A program made the position numbers and the translations under genes. This document shows, one piece after another, positions 5,929 to 6,330 of a stretch of 6,330 nt of DNA. Origin of the DNA: Candidatus Saccharimonadota bacterium (lineage in GTDB: Bacteria > Patescibacteriota > Saccharimonadia > Saccharimonadales > Saccharimonadaceae); NCBI GenBank assembly GCA_905371595.1, contig CAJPLU010000037.1, positions 1 through 6,330 of the forward strand. Direction: 5' to 3'. Each line of letters opens with the position of its first letter. The first letter of the stretch is position 1. The notes beneath the pieces were generated by a model. The model saw nothing but the letters and a program-made list of their open reading frames with translations, searched no databases and had not been told where the DNA came from.

Positions 5929-6330
5929 CTAGCGCTTTGAGTATTGCTCGCGTTTGCGGGCGCTGCGCAGGCCGTATTTCTTGCGCTCTTTCTCGCGCGG
6001 GTCGCGCTTCATGAAGCCGGCCTTCTTGAGTGGAGCACGCAAGTCGGCGGCACCAGCAGTAATCGCTTTGGCAATCGCTTGCTTGATAGCGTCAACTTGG
6101 CCGCTAAGCCCGCCGCCGCGCACTAGTACGCTGACGTCAAACTCTTTTTGCTTGTTGACGGTTGCTAACGGATCAGTAATCTCGGCTAGCAAAGTCTTGT
6201 TGCCCGATAGGTACTCATCGGCAGTCTTGCCGTTGATGGTGATCGCGCCTTTGCCGGCGGTCAGGCGAGCGCGGGCAGTAGCGCTTTTGCGCCGGCCTAG
6301 ACCATAGTCATATGGTGCAGTGTTCGTAGC
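5929..6330 (-). CDS. rpsI: 30S ribosomal protein S9 (uS9), N-terminal residues cut by window edge
   Basis: This is a structural protein of the small ribosomal subunit; its C-terminal tail reaches the tRNA contact region of the decoding centre. 133 codons are in the window. The near-N-terminal signature YGLGRRKSATAR is present, followed by ITINGKTADEYL, the conserved VRGGGLSGQVDAIKQAIAKA segment, and the basic end KYGLRSARKREQYSKR with the universal SKR terminus. S9 is usually about 128-135 residues, so only the start codon and perhaps a few residues lie beyond position 6330. The internal TTG near 6192 is not a start; the family match continues upstream of it. Usually rplM (L13) is directly upstream in the same operon, but it is out of view here. 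The gene is last in its transcript, closed by the terminator just downstream. Confidence 0.97.
   Translation of the reverse strand, partial: ATNTAPYDYGLGRRKSATARARLTAGKGAITINGKTADEYLSGNKTLLAEITDPLATVNKQKEFDVSVLVRGGGLSGQVDAIKQAIAKAITAGAADLRAPLKKAGFMKRDPREKERKKYGLRSARKREQYSKR

Noticed and set aside
5929..6192. Short S9 fragment starting at TTG 6192
   Set aside because: The family match continues upstream of it to YGLGRRK and runs to the window edge, so the TTG is an internal Leu codon.
5620..6307. Plus-strand open frames opposite the lipoprotein gene and rpsI (5620-5940, 5944-6126, 5954-6307)
   Set aside because: They are complementary to convincing minus-strand genes, and one of them crosses the terminator and promoter region.

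Overview
This window looks like chromosomal DNA from a small-genome bacterium of the Patescibacteria/CPR group, most likely a Saccharibacteria (TM7) relative. That placement is an inference from the protein style (a compact core-gene neighbourhood, a TrpS with an internal insertion, and a split MacB-like ATPase and FtsX-type permease pair), not from a marker search. TAG, TGA and TAA all end evident genes here, so the standard code applies. This argues against the UGA-recoding CPR lineages.

Layout, left to right. Positions 1-1042 (minus) hold an RluA/RluD-family pseudouridine synthase cut by the left edge, with an S4 domain and an unexplained N-terminal extension of about 105 residues. Upstream of it on the same strand is trpS (1093-2259, minus). 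A 12-codon mini-ORF with a better ribosome site than the synthase lies in the 50-bp gap between them. The trpS promoter places the expected transcription start on the A of its ATG, so the mRNA should be leaderless. Facing the other way is a second promoter with the same geometry. It drives a tiny plus-strand two-helix membrane protein gene (2360-2575) that is broken by an in-frame TAG at codon 36. That gene runs tail to tail, with 3 bp between, into an FtsX/MacB-type permease (2579-4537, minus). The permease is translationally coupled through an ATGA overlap to its ATPase (4534-5262, minus). Upstream of the ATPase is a short orphan lipoprotein with a twin-arginine-like signal (5358-5753, minus). 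Its leader carries a hairpin with the Shine-Dalgarno sequence in the loop. The right end is rpsI (ribosomal protein S9, 5929 to the window edge, minus), followed by a good intrinsic terminator that separates it from the lipoprotein promoter.

Functionally, trpS, rpsI and the pseudouridine synthase are translation genes. The ATPase and permease form one ABC complex, probably of the MacB/LolCDE mechanotransmission type. The lipoprotein may be a surface partner of that complex, but only adjacency supports this. The most unusual items are the amber-interrupted small gene, the pair of divergent leaderless promoters, the very large cysteine-containing external domain of the permease, and the N-terminal extension of the pseudouridine synthase. 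No mobile element, CRISPR array, tRNA or rRNA was seen, and no stretch over 300 bases lacks a gene.
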